Below, one piece after another: positions 25,698 to 34,106 of a DNA stretch of 64,000 bases (positions are counted from its first letter, which is position 1; every line of letters begins with the position of its first letter). The position numbers were made by a program, and so were the translations under genes. The notes under the pieces are model-generated. The model was not told where the DNA came from, ran no database searches, and saw only the letters and a list, made by a program, of their open reading frames with translations. Source of the DNA: Chelativorans intermedius (GTDB lineage: Bacteria > Pseudomonadota > Alphaproteobacteria > Rhizobiales > Rhizobiaceae); the NCBI RefSeq assembly GCF_025398255.1, contig NZ_JAODNW010000007.1:124001-188000 (forward strand), read 5' to 3'.

Positions 25698-26975
25698 TCA
25701 CGCGGCGGCGGCGAGGGCCTGTTTCAGCGCCTTGACCAGATCCATGCGTTCCCACGAGAAGGAGCCGTCGCGCCCCGGCTTGCGGCCGAAATGGCCGTAG
25801 GCGGCGGTCTTGGCATAGACGGGACGGTTGAGATCCAGATGCCGGCGGATACCGGAGGGCGAGAGATCCATCACCTGCCGGATGGCGATTTCCACCTCCT
25901 CCTCCGTCACGCGCCCGGTGCCGTGCAGGTCCACATAGACCGAGAGCGGCTGCGCCACGCCGATGGCATAGGAGAGCTGGATGGTGCAGCGCTCGGCCAG
26001 ACCGGCGGCCACCACGTTCTTGGCCAGGTAGCGCGCCGCATAGGCGGCGGAACGGTCGACCTTGGTTGTATCCTTGCCGGAGAAGGCACCGCCGCCATGC
26101 GGCGCGGCGCCGCCATAGGTATCGACGATGATCTTGCGGCCCGTCAGGCCAGCATCGCCGTCCGGTCCGCCGATCACGAACTTGCCGGTGGGGTTGATGT
26201 ACCAGTTGCAGTCCTCGGCGATGGCGATTCCGCCTTCCGACAGCGCTTCGCGGATATAGGGCTCGACGACCGCACGCACCTTCCTGTTGTCCCAGGTGGG
26301 GTCGAGATGCTGGGTCGACAGCACGATCTCGGTGACGGCGACCGGCTTTCCGTCGACATAGCGAACGGTCACCTGGCTCTTGGCATCGGGGCCCAGTTTC
26401 GCGGCCTCGCCCTCGCCCGCCTTGCGGGCCTCGGAAAGGCGCTGAAGGATGCGGTGGGCATAGTAGATCGGCGCGGGCATGAGATCCGGCGTCTCGCGGC
26501 AGGCATAGCCGAACATGATGCCCTGGTCGCCGGCACCTTCCTCGCCTTGCCGGTCGGCGGCGTTGTCGACGCCCTGGCCGATGTCTGGAGACTGGCCGTG
26601 CAGCAGCACGTCGATCCTGGCCGTCTTCCAGTGGAAGCCGTCCTGCTCGTAGCCGATGGAGCGGATGGCGCGGCGCGCAGCGGACCTGAACTTCGTCGGA
26701 TTGATGACCGGATGGCCGCTCTTGTCCTTCATGATGTTGCCGGCCTTGTCGCGTTTCAGCAGGCTGTCCGGCACACGCACTTCGCCGGCGATGACCACGC
26801 GATTGGTGGTCGCCAGCGTTTCACAGGCCACACGGACCTTCCAGGGGTCCATGCCGACCTTTCTTGCCTCGCGATAGACCAGATCGACGATCTCGTCGGA
26901 GATCCGGTCGCAGACCTTGTCTGGATGACCTTCGGAAACGGATTCGCTGGTGAAGAGATAGTTCTTGCGCGCCAC
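25698..26975 (-). CDS. metK: S-adenosylmethionine synthetase
   Basis: A 425-residue MetK that makes SAM from ATP and methionine. Motifs seen are [15 protein letters not shown] at the start, [17 protein letters not shown] (adenosine-binding region), [18 protein letters not shown] and [11 protein letters not shown]. Translation starts at GTG 26975 (VARKNYLF) with GAGGGG close upstream. The gene follows the XRE gene and precedes trmB, the usual rhizobial order. I see no riboswitch in the 147 bp before it. Confidence 0.96.
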   Translation of the reverse strand: MARKNYLFTSESVSEGHPDKVCDRISDEIVDLVYREARKVGMDPWKVRVACETLATTNRVVIAGEVRVPDSLLKRDKAGNIMKDKSGHPVINPTKFRSAARRAIRSIGYEQDGFHWKTARIDVLLHGQSPDIGQGVDNAADRQGEEGAGDQGIMFGYACRETPDLMPAPIYYAHRILQRLSEARKAGEGEAAKLGPDAKSQVTVRYVDGKPVAVTEIVLSTQHLDPTWDNRKVRAVVEPYIREALSEGGIAIAEDCNWYINPTGKFVIGGPDGDAGLTGRKIIVDTYGGAAPHGGGAFSGKDTTKVDRSAAYAARYLAKNVVAAGLAERCTIQLSYAIGVAQPLSVYVDLHGTGRVTEEEVEIAIRQVMDLSPSGIRRHLDLNRPVYAKTAAYGHFGRKPGRDGSFSWERMDLVKALKQALAAAA

Positions 26976-27122
26976 GGGTAACCCCTCTGAGAAAAAAGCC
27001 GGCACGGCGCCGGCATCTGGCGGGCATCTTGTTAGCCAATCGCCAGCGATCCGGTCAAGAAAAATGGCTTTCGCCGGCGTCTTCCGCGCCGCGGCGAAGG
27101 ACGTTTCCTCGTTAAGGGAGGG

Positions 27123-27542
27123 CTATTCGCTGGCGGGGGTTTCGGCGGCCAGCGCCTTGACCAGTTCGAGAACGCGCCGCCGCACCTTGGGGTCGGAGAT
27201 CTTCACGAAGGCACGGTTGAGCTGGATGCCCTCGGAGGTGTTGAGGAAGTCGGTGACGAAGGCCGCTCCTTCCTCCGCCATGCCCGGGGCCGGCGCGCCG
27301 TCCTCGCCGGGTGCGCCCTCGAAGAAGAAGGACACCGGCGCGTTCAGGATCGAGGCAATGGCCTGCAGGCGGCTGGCGCCGACGCGGTTCGTGCCCTTCT
27401 CGTATTTCTGGATCTGCTGGAAGGTGATGCCCAGGCTCTCTCCCAGCTTCTCCTGGCTGATGCCCAGCATGTTGCGGCGCAGTCTTATCCTGCTTCCCAC
27501 ATGGACATCTATCGGATTCGGTTTCTTCTTGTTGTTTTGCAT
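27123..27542 (-). CDS. XRE-family transcriptional regulator of the lnt-metK region
   Basis: A 139-residue regulator. The Cro/C1 helix-turn-helix lies at about residues 15-70 (GSRIRLRRNMLGISQEKLGE, SLGITFQQIQKYEKGTNRVG), followed by a short acidic linker and a helical tail ending in VRRRVLELVKALAAE. The start at ATG 27542 (MQNNKKKPNPIDVHVG) matches the conserved N-terminus of this alphaproteobacterial family; the upstream extension is unlikely. It sits between lnt and metK, a conserved position in Rhizobiales. Relatives affect quorum, motility or surface traits, but its targets here are unknown. Confidence 0.9.
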   Translation of the reverse strand: MQNNKKKPNPIDVHVGSRIRLRRNMLGISQEKLGESLGITFQQIQKYEKGTNRVGASRLQAIASILNAPVSFFFEGAPGEDGAPAPGMAEEGAAFVTDFLNTSEGIQLNRAFVKISDPKVRRRVLELVKALAAETPASE

Positions 27543-27678
27543 CGATCCCTCGGTATCGGCTGGAGACACCCAACGAGCTCGCGCCTCACCTGCGGGTCCG
27601 CCCCCCGGCTGCAAACGCGTAAATTGTTAGCGTGCCAAATTGTTCGCGTACGCATATGTGGAGCGCTGGCGACCAATG

Positions 27679-29208
27679 TCAAATCGCTCGGCTACGTATG
27701 CTTAATAGCAATGAAAGAATGCCAAAAAGCGCGACAAATGTCAGCTCACGCATCCACATATGCCGGCTATCTACAATTTTTGCCCCTGAAAGCGGCAATT
27801 TCACGTCCAGAACGCCAGCCGCGCGGGGCCTCAGGGCGTCGATGATCCGGCCGTTGGCGTCGATGGCCGCCGAGGCGCCGCCGGCGGCCGCGACGATCAG
27901 CGGCAGCCCCGTTTCCACGGCGCGAAGCTGCGCCTGACGCAGATGCTGATAGACGGCTGGCGTTCCAGAAGACCCGGCAAAGGAAACCGGATTGATGACG
28001 AGGTGCGCTTCGCCCGCCATCTCCGCTCCGGGACCGGGGATGGCAGCCTCGGTGCCGATCAGCGGCAGTGCCCTTGTCTTCCCGCTGACCGGCAGCAGGC
28101 GGCGCCGGCCGTCCTGCGCAAGGCGCGCTGCCCCCGCACCTTCGAGAAGGGCACCCACCGGCCAACCGTCGGGAAAAAGCGTCGGATGCACCTTGTCCGA
28201 GGCATCGACGATCCGTCCTTCCTCGTCCACGACGACAAGCGCGCTGTAGAGATGCCGTGTGCCGGCCTCGGCGCGAAGGGCCCCGGCAAGCAGCACCTGT
28301 CCCTCCTCCACGGCGCCGGCCAGGGCGCCGAGCAGGTCCGGCCGCTCGGCCAGCACGAAGGGCACGGCCCTCTCCGGCCACAGGATGAGCCGGGGAGCGG
28401 AAGCTCCCTGCGTTCCGGGGCTGCGCGAAAGGCTCACATAGCGTTCCAGGGCCTTCTCGAATGGCTGTCCGGGCGTTTGTATTCCGGGCTGGACGATGCG
28501 CACCGCCAGCCACTCTGCGGCCTGCGGCGATGTGGCGAGCCGCACCGCGCCGTAGCCGGTCATGGCCGCTGCCAGCAGAAAGGCCATGGCCAGGCCGGCC
28601 TGCGCCTGCCGGCCGGTGGCCAGAAGCGCCGGTGCCGCGAAAACGAACACGGCAAGCGCGCCGACGCCCGCCACGCCCACGAGGCCGGCCGCCTGCATGA
28701 GAACCGGCACCGGCATCGCGGTGTAGCCGATGGCATTCCATGCCAGATCGGGGATGAGGCCGGCGCGCAGCCACTCCGCAACGCCGAAGCCGAAGGCCAG
28801 TGCAGCGATTCGGCCCGCCCCATCGCTCCACAGCCCGCAGGCCAGAAGCGTGGCCAGGCCGTGGAAAACGGCCAGAAGTGCCGGCAGGCCCAGCATGGCG
28901 AGCGGCGCAGCCCAGGCCGCAAGACCGGGTGTTGCGGAAAGGCCGGGCCCCACCCACCACAGGCCGGCCAGAAAGTAGCCGAAGCCGAACCACCATCCCA
29001 CCGAAAATGCCGGCAGGAGCCGCGCAAGGCGGCCGCTGCCCTCCACGGCGCCGTCGAGCAGCCAGACAAGCAGCGGAAAGGCCAGGAAGCAGGCGGCGGT
29101 GAAGTCCACCGGGGCGAGCGCCAGCGAGGCGACGGCTCCGCCGAGAAAGGAGAGAAGCCGGCGCTGCCACCCCCATGCCAGGATCACTCGACCGGCAAGA
29201 CGCTCCAT
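27679..29208 (-). CDS. lnt: Apolipoprotein N-acyltransferase homologue lacking the catalytic cysteine
   Basis: A 509-residue protein with the Lnt layout: about six N-terminal membrane segments (residues 20-220), a nitrilase-like domain (about 232-480) and a C-terminal membrane anchor. Lnt transfers the third acyl chain to lipoproteins using a Glu-Lys-Cys triad. Glu279 (WPER) and Lys339 (SDKVH) are present, but the nucleophile position reads LIGTEAA with Gly385 (GGC, 28054-28056) where family members read LICYE. The FGEY stretch is also altered (FPDGW) and NDAWFG is NPVSFAG. The frame is intact over its full length and the neighbourhood (XRE, metK, trmB) is the normal lnt location. It is probably inactive as a classical acyltransferase or has a changed role. 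Confidence 0.85.
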   Translation of the reverse strand: MERLAGRVILAWGWQRRLLSFLGGAVASLALAPVDFTAACFLAFPLLVWLLDGAVEGSGRLARLLPAFSVGWWFGFGYFLAGLWWVGPGLSATPGLAAWAAPLAMLGLPALLAVFHGLATLLACGLWSDGAGRIAALAFGFGVAEWLRAGLIPDLAWNAIGYTAMPVPVLMQAAGLVGVAGVGALAVFVFAAPALLATGRQAQAGLAMAFLLAAAMTGYGAVRLATSPQAAEWLAVRIVQPGIQTPGQPFEKALERYVSLSRSPGTQGASAPRLILWPERAVPFVLAERPDLLGALAGAVEEGQVLLAGALRAEAGTRHLYSALVVVDEEGRIVDASDKVHPTLFPDGWPVGALLEGAGAARLAQDGRRRLLPVSGKTRALPLIGTEAAIPGPGAEMAGEAHLVINPVSFAGSSGTPAVYQHLRQAQLRAVETGLPLIVAAAGGASAAIDANGRIIDALRPRAAGVLDVKLPLSGAKIVDSRHMWMRELTFVALFGILSLLLSIRSRAI

Positions 29209-29285
29209 CGCAACATCCGTCGTGGCGAATCGGAAAGACAGACTTACCAGCAGCCGCGCCCGGTTCCAAATGGCGTGCTGCCGGC

Positions 29286-30473
29286 TCAGGCCCGTGCCAG
29301 CGCCTGCTCGATGTCCCGCAACAGGTCTTCCGGGTCCTCGAGCCCCAGCGACAGGCGCAGCGTGCCGGGGCCGATGCCCGCCTCGGCGCGCGCCGCCTCG
29401 TCGAGGTTCTTGTGCGTCGTCGTGGCGGGATGGGTAACGAGGCTCTTGGCGTCGCCCAGATTGTTGGAGATCCCGATGATTCCGAGCGCGTTCTCGAAAG
29501 CGAAGGCCGCTTCCTTGCCGCCGGCAAGGTCGAAGCAGACGAGCGTCGAGCCGCCCTTCATCTGGCGCGCCACGATGTCGGCCTGCGGGTGATCGGCGCG
29601 GCCGGGATAGATGACGCGGGAGACCTTGGGATGACCGGCCAGGAAATCGGCCACGCGGCCGGCATTCTCCGTCTGCTGGCGCACGCGCAGCGGCAGCGTC
29701 TCCAAGCCCTTCAGCAGCGTCCAGGCGTTGAAGGGAGAGAGGCTGGGGCCGGTATGGCGGAAGTAATCGTGCAGGTGCTCGTCGATCCACGCCTTGTCGG
29801 AGAGGATGACGCCGCCCAGGCAGCGCCCCTGGCCGTCGATGTGCTTGGTGGCGGAATAGACGACGACGTGAGCGCCGAGCTCCAGGGGTTTTTGCAGGAT
29901 GGGCGTGGCAAAGACATTGTCGACGACCAGCCGCGCGCCGATGCTGTCGGCCAGGCTGGCGATGGCGGCGATGTCGCAGACCTCCAGCGTCGGGTTGGTG
30001 GGACTTTCCAGGAAGAAGAGCCGGGTGTTGGGGCGCACCGCCTCCTCCCAGGCCGCAATCCGCGCCCCGTCGACCAGCGTGGTCTCGATGCCCCATCGCG
30101 GCATCAGGGTCTCCACCACCCAGCGGCAGGAGCCGAAGAGCGCCCGCGCTGCCACCACGTGGTCGCCCGCCCTCAGCGAGCACAGAAGCGCGGCCGAGAC
30201 GGCGGCCATGCCGGAGGCCGTGGCGCGCGCATCCTCTGCCCCCTCCAGCGCGCACATGCGCTTCTCGAACATGTCGACGGTGGGATTGGCATAGCGCGAA
30301 TAGATGAAGCCCGGCTCCTCGCCCTTGAAGCGAGCTTCGGCGGCCTCGGCGCTTTGGTAGAGGAAGCCCTGGGTGAGGTAGATCGCCTCCGACGTCTCGC
30401 CGAACTGCGAGCGCAGCGATCCGCCATGCACGAGAGCGGTTTGGGGTTTCCAGTCGTCGGGATTCTTCGTCAT
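29286..30473 (-). CDS. metZ: O-succinylhomoserine sulfhydrylase
   Basis: A 395-residue PLP enzyme of the cystathionine gamma-synthase family that makes homocysteine from O-succinylhomoserine and sulfide. The PLP lysine lies in VVYSATKHIDGQGR; SRYANPTVDMFE and SPTNPTLEVCDI are also typical. The leader carries a SAM-II riboswitch, which fits methionine synthesis and separates it from degradative paralogues. It lies 77 bp before the lnt homologue on the same strand. Confidence 0.94.
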   Translation of the reverse strand: MTKNPDDWKPQTALVHGGSLRSQFGETSEAIYLTQGFLYQSAEAAEARFKGEEPGFIYSRYANPTVDMFEKRMCALEGAEDARATASGMAAVSAALLCSLRAGDHVVAARALFGSCRWVVETLMPRWGIETTLVDGARIAAWEEAVRPNTRLFFLESPTNPTLEVCDIAAIASLADSIGARLVVDNVFATPILQKPLELGAHVVVYSATKHIDGQGRCLGGVILSDKAWIDEHLHDYFRHTGPSLSPFNAWTLLKGLETLPLRVRQQTENAGRVADFLAGHPKVSRVIYPGRADHPQADIVARQMKGGSTLVCFDLAGGKEAAFAFENALGIIGISNNLGDAKSLVTHPATTTHKNLDEAARAEAGIGPGTLRLSLGLEDPEDLLRDIEQALARA

Positions 30474-30485
30474 CGTCTCTGCCCA

Positions 30486-30510
30486 ACAAAAACCGGCCGC
30501 GAAAGCCGGT
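30486..30510 (-). terminator. Intrinsic terminator in the metZ leader with a competing antiterminator
   Basis: On the minus strand ACCGGC and GCCGGT (30505-30510 with 30492-30497) form a 6-bp stem with a 7-base loop followed by TTTTTGT, 13 bp before the metZ start. GGCCGCG just after the aptamer (30522-30528) can pair with CGCGGCC (30495-30501), which overlaps the terminator's 3' arm, so the two structures exclude each other. Confidence 0.65.
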
Positions 30511-30529
30511 CGAGCATCGAGCGCGGCCT

Positions 30530-30582
30530 TTTAGCGACTTCTTTAACGTGGCTGCAAGCCGACCGGCCAAATCACCACGGGA
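30530..30582 (-). promoter_or_regulatory. SAM-II riboswitch upstream of metZ
   Basis: Read on the minus strand, the leader contains CGTGGTGATTTGGCCGGTC, then GGCTTGCAGCCACGTTAAA, then GAAGTCGCTAAAA. This matches the compact SAM-II (metA-type) pseudoknot aptamer known upstream of metA and metZ in alphaproteobacteria. It binds S-adenosylmethionine and lowers expression when SAM is plentiful. It starts at the predicted transcription start and is followed by a terminator/antiterminator pair. Confidence 0.92.
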
Positions 30583-30589
30583 TAAAATC

Positions 30590-30618
30590 CCTTTAGACGC
30601 GGGAATGGCTTGCGTCAA
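30590..30618 (-). promoter_or_regulatory. Candidate metZ promoter
   Basis: On the minus strand TTGACG (30613-30618) and TAAAGG (30590-30595) are separated by 17 bp. The expected start, near 30583, is directly before the first base of the SAM-II aptamer, which supports the call despite a weak -10. Confidence 0.5.
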
Positions 30619-30666
30619 TCGTACGCGGCGCTAAACGTCGCAGGTCAGCCTTTTGGGGAAGAAGCC

Positions 30667-31758
30667 ATGGCATCTGCGGGCATCCTGCCGGATAAGGAGA
30701 TCGCGGCGCTGTTCGAGGCCGGCGCGCTGTCGGCGGCGCGCCCGCTCGATGCCGATCAGATCCAGCCGGCAAGCCTCGACCTGCGGCTGGGCGAGGTGGC
30801 CTATCGCGTGCGTGCCAGCTTCCTTCCTGGTCCCGGCTGCCGCGTGGCCGAAAAGCTGGAGCGGCTGAAGCTGCATCAGTTCCGGCTTGACGAGGGCGCC
30901 GTTCTCGAGGTCGGCTGCGTCTATATCATCCCGCTCATGGAAAGCCTCGCTCTGCCGGCGGATGTCTCGGCTTCGGCCAATCCGAAAAGCTCGACGGGCC
31001 GGCTCGACATTTTCACCCGGGTGATGAGCGACCGCGGCCAGGAATTCGACAAGATCGCGGCCGGCTATGCCGGGCCGCTTTATCTGGAGGTAAGCCCGCG
31101 CACCTTTCCCATCGTGGTGCGCCCCGGCTCCAGGCTTTCGCAGATACGCCTGCGCCGCGGCAACGCCCAGCTCGACGGGGAGGCCCTGGCCGCCCTGCAT
31201 GCGCGCGAGACGCTGGTGGCCGCGGAAAGGCCGAACATCTCCGGCGGCGGCATCGCCCTTTCCATCGACCTCGGCGGCGGGCCGGGCGGGCTCATCGGCT
31301 ATCGCGCCAAGCACCACACGGGGCTCATCGACGTCGACCGCAAGGCCGCCTATGCGGTGCCGGACTTCTGGGAGCCGCTCTACAATCACGGGGCGGCCGA
31401 TCTGGTGCTCGACCCGGACGAGTTCTACATCCTGGTCTCGCGCGAGGCGGTGCATGTGCCTCCCGCCTATGCGGCGGAGATGACGCCCTTCGACCCGCTT
31501 GTGGGCGAGTTCCGCGTTCACTATGCGGGCTTCTTCGACCCCGGTTTCGGCCACTCTGCGGCCGGTGGCACCGGCAGCCGCGCCGTGCTGGAGGTGCGCA
31601 GCCACGAGGTGCCCTTCATTCTGGAGCATGGCCAGATCGTCGGCCGCCTCGTCTATGAGCGCATGAGCGCCCTGCCGGACCGGCTCTATGGCGCTGGCCT
31701 CAAGTCGCACTATCAGGGCCAGGCGCTCAAGCTGTCGAAGCATTTCCGCGCCGGCTGA
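30667..31758 (+). CDS. dcd: 2'-deoxycytidine 5'-triphosphate deaminase, long two-domain form
   Basis: A 363-residue Dcd of the long form found in alphaproteobacteria, about twice the length of E. coli Dcd. Two dUTPase-like halves are seen: the first includes QPASLDLRLGEVAYRVRASF and SANPKSSTGRLDIFTRV, the second IALSIDLGGGPGGLIGYRAK and GFFDPGFGHS. Dcd deaminates dCTP to dUTP, supplying dTMP synthesis. Start ATG 30667 has a GGGGAAG ribosome site. It diverges from metZ and its riboswitch. Confidence 0.93.
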   Translation: MASAGILPDKEIAALFEAGALSAARPLDADQIQPASLDLRLGEVAYRVRASFLPGPGCRVAEKLERLKLHQFRLDEGAVLEVGCVYIIPLMESLALPADVSASANPKSSTGRLDIFTRVMSDRGQEFDKIAAGYAGPLYLEVSPRTFPIVVRPGSRLSQIRLRRGNAQLDGEALAALHARETLVAAERPNISGGGIALSIDLGGGPGGLIGYRAKHHTGLIDVDRKAAYAVPDFWEPLYNHGAADLVLDPDEFYILVSREAVHVPPAYAAEMTPFDPLVGEFRVHYAGFFDPGFGHSAAGGTGSRAVLEVRSHEVPFILEHGQIVGRLVYERMSALPDRLYGAGLKSHYQGQALKLSKHFRAG

Positions 31759-31788
31759 GCCCGCCCACCGGCAGGCGCCGGCATGCCC

Positions 31789-32577
31789 TCAGGGCTGCCC
31801 GGCTCCGCGCAGGGCCCTCACCTCCTCCCGCAGTGCCTTAAGCTCCGTCAGGATCGCGGCCTGTTCCTGCTGCAATGCGCTGCGCTCGGCCGTGGCTTCC
31901 GCCTCGTGCTCGGCCTGCATGGCCGAGACGATGATGCCGATGAACAGGTTGAGCACCGTGAAGGTGGTGCACAGAATGAAGGGAATGAAGAACAGCCAGG
32001 CCCAGGGATAGACCTCCATGACCGGCCGCACGATGCCCATGGACCAGCTTTCCAGCGTCATGATCTGGAACAGGGAATAGGCGGAGTGGCCGATGGTGCC
32101 GAACCAGTCGGGAAATTCCTGCCCGAAGAGCTTCGTGGCCATGACCGAGAAGACGTAGAAGAGCAGGCCGAGCAGCAGGATGATCGAGCCCATTCCCGGC
32201 AGTGCGGCCACCAGCCCGCCGACCACCCGCTTGAGCGAGGGAACCACGCTCACCAGCCGCAGCACCCGCAGGATGCGCAGCGCGCGCAGGACCGAAAGGT
32301 TGCCCGTCGCCGGCACGAGCGCGATGGCCACCACCGCCAGGTCGAAGATGCGCCAGGGATCGCGGAAGAAGCGCAGCCGGTAGACGAGGAAACGCAGCAG
32401 GAGCTCGATCACGAAAACGGCAAGGATGATCCGGTCGAGCACGATGAGCAGCGGGCCCGCAGCAGCCATCGCCCGTTGCGACGTCTCCAGGCCCAGGGTG
32501 AAGGCGTTGACGACGATGAGAGCGATGATCGCCGCCTCGAAACGGGGCGATTCGATGATTTGCTTGAGCGCGTTCAC
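31789..32577 (-). CDS. BacNav-type voltage-gated sodium channel (ion transporter family)
   Basis: A 262-residue, six-helix ion channel. The voltage sensor S4 has arginines every third residue (Arg98, 101, 104 and 107 in VLRALRILRVLRLV). The pore filter reads TLESWSM at residues 174-180, nearly identical to the TLESWxS filter of bacterial sodium channels such as NaChBac. After S6 a C-terminal helical tail (about 220-262, QAEHEAEATAERSALQQEQ) should form the four-helix bundle of the tetramer. GTG 32577 is given; TTG 32586 is an alternative. In alkaliphilic bacilli such channels affect motility and pH control. The role here is unknown but suits a saline habitat. Confidence 0.88.
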   Translation of the reverse strand: MNALKQIIESPRFEAAIIALIVVNAFTLGLETSQRAMAAAGPLLIVLDRIILAVFVIELLLRFLVYRLRFFRDPWRIFDLAVVAIALVPATGNLSVLRALRILRVLRLVSVVPSLKRVVGGLVAALPGMGSIILLLGLLFYVFSVMATKLFGQEFPDWFGTIGHSAYSLFQIMTLESWSMGIVRPVMEVYPWAWLFFIPFILCTTFTVLNLFIGIIVSAMQAEHEAEATAERSALQQEQAAILTELKALREEVRALRGAGQP

Positions 32578-32703
32578 GGTTGGCAACGTCGGTTGATGGA
32601 GACCCCGGCGCAGAAGTGGTGCGCAAACGCCGCCGCGTCAAGCGCTGCCGCCACGGAAAAGCCGCTTGACAGGCCGCCTCCGCGCAGCGATTTAATTGGC
32701 CGC

Positions 32704-32778
32704 GCGCGGGCGTAGTTCAGTGGTAGAACGCAAGCTTCCCAAGCTTGATGTCGTGGGTTCGATCCCCATCGCCCGCTC
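32704..32778 (+). tRNA. tRNA-Gly(CCC)
   Basis: A 75-nt cloverleaf including an encoded CCA (32776-32778). The acceptor stem GCGGGCG pairs with CGCCCGC, the discriminator is T, and the T-arm contains GGTTCGATCCCC. The anticodon arm CAAGC-TTCCCAA-GCTTG gives anticodon CCC, reading GGG glycine codons. Confidence 0.97.
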
Positions 32779-32945
32779 CAGCCTCTGCAAGAGCTTCTTC
32801 CAGTTCCCGAAAGTAAATTGAGCGCACGGGCGACCGGCGTTCTTGAACAAGCCGGCGGAAACATATACTTCGCTATCGCCATCGCCGCACAGGGGGGAAG
32901 TCTGATCTTGGCGGGCGGCGTCCAGGAACGAGGATTTCTCCGGGT

Positions 32946-34106
32946 ATGATCAAGCGATTCGTCATTGCATTCGTCCTCCTTGTGCTGATTGTCGGGGGGT
33001 TGGTGGGCTACAACCTGTTCCGCGACAGGATGATCCGGCAATTCTTCGCGAATATGCCGGTGCAGCCGGTTCCGGTCTCCACCGTGGTTCTCGAACCCAC
33101 CAGTTGGACGCCCACCATCGAGGCCATCGGCACGGTGAGCGCCATCAACGGCGTCGATCTGACCGTCGAGGTCTCCGGCATCGTCAGCCACATCGGCTTC
33201 GAGGCCAACGATCATGTCGAGAAGGGTGCCGTCCTGGTGCAGCTCGACGACGCCATCGAGCGCGCCGAGCTGGCCGCTGCCGAGGCGCGGGCCAATCTGG
33301 ACCAGACCAGCCTGCGGCGGGCGATCGAGCTGCAGCGCCGCGAGGTCGGCACGGATGTGAATGTCGATTCCGCCCGTGCCGCTGCGCAGGTCTCCGCCGC
33401 GGCGGTGGAAAAGGCCAGGGCGGCACTCGACCAGAAGCAGATCCGCGCGCCCTTTTCCGGCGTGATCGGCATTCCGAAGGTGGTGCTCGGCCAGTACATC
33501 ACGCCGGGAACCATCGTCGCCACCCTGCAGGACCTGACCACGATGCGGGTCGACTTCACCGTTCCCGAACAGTCGTTCTACCTTCTGGAGATCGGCCAGC
33601 CGGTGCGCCTTGGCGCGGACGGCGCAGACGGCACCCCGCACACCGGCATCGTTCGCGGCATCGACCCCAAGATCGACCCGAGCTCGCGCCTCGCCAATGT
33701 GCGCGCGGAAGTGGCCAATCCCGATGGCAGGCTGACGCCCGGCCAGTTCACGCAGGTGCATGTGGTGATGCCGGAGGAGGGCGACGTGCTGACCCTTCCC
33801 CAGACTGCTGTGGTCACCAGCCTCTACGGCGACCACGTCTATGTCGTGCGCCCGAGCGACGAGGGTGGAGAAGGCGTGGGCGAGGCCGATGCGGACACCG
33901 GGGAAGCTGCGGCACTTGTGGTGCGCCAGGTCTTCGTGAAGACGGGCCGCCGCAGCGGCGACATGGTTGAGATCCTCGACGGCCTGTCGGCCGGCGACCG
34001 GGTGGTGACCGCCGGCCAGAACCGCCTGAGCAACGGCGCGCCGGTCACCCTCGCCGAAGAAGGCACGCAAGGCGCCGGCGGCACGGCGCAGGCGGTGATG
34101 CAATGA
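32946..34106 (+). CDS. RND efflux periplasmic adaptor (membrane fusion protein)
   Basis: A 386-residue MFP of the HlyD/AcrA type. An N-terminal membrane anchor (residues 5-24) precedes a barrel-sandwich domain (ISHIGFEANDHVEKGAVLVQLDD), an alpha-hairpin (about 95-155), QIRAPFSGVIGIPKVVLGQY, and a beta-barrel (about 195-290). It links the inner-membrane pump to an outer-membrane channel that is not in the window. Its stop overlaps the pump gene by 4 bp. It lies 167 bp after the tRNA; I see no other feature in that gap. Confidence 0.92.
   Translation: MIKRFVIAFVLLVLIVGGLVGYNLFRDRMIRQFFANMPVQPVPVSTVVLEPTSWTPTIEAIGTVSAINGVDLTVEVSGIVSHIGFEANDHVEKGAVLVQLDDAIERAELAAAEARANLDQTSLRRAIELQRREVGTDVNVDSARAAAQVSAAAVEKARAALDQKQIRAPFSGVIGIPKVVLGQYITPGTIVATLQDLTTMRVDFTVPEQSFYLLEIGQPVRLGADGADGTPHTGIVRGIDPKIDPSSRLANVRAEVANPDGRLTPGQFTQVHVVMPEEGDVLTLPQTAVVTSLYGDHVYVVRPSDEGGEGVGEADADTGEAAALVVRQVFVKTGRRSGDMVEILDGLSAGDRVVTAGQNRLSNGAPVTLAEEGTQGAGGTAQAVMQ

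Noticed and set aside
26976-27122. SAM-sensing riboswitch before metK
   Set aside because: I looked for SAM-II and related conserved blocks and found none; the only convincing one precedes metZ.
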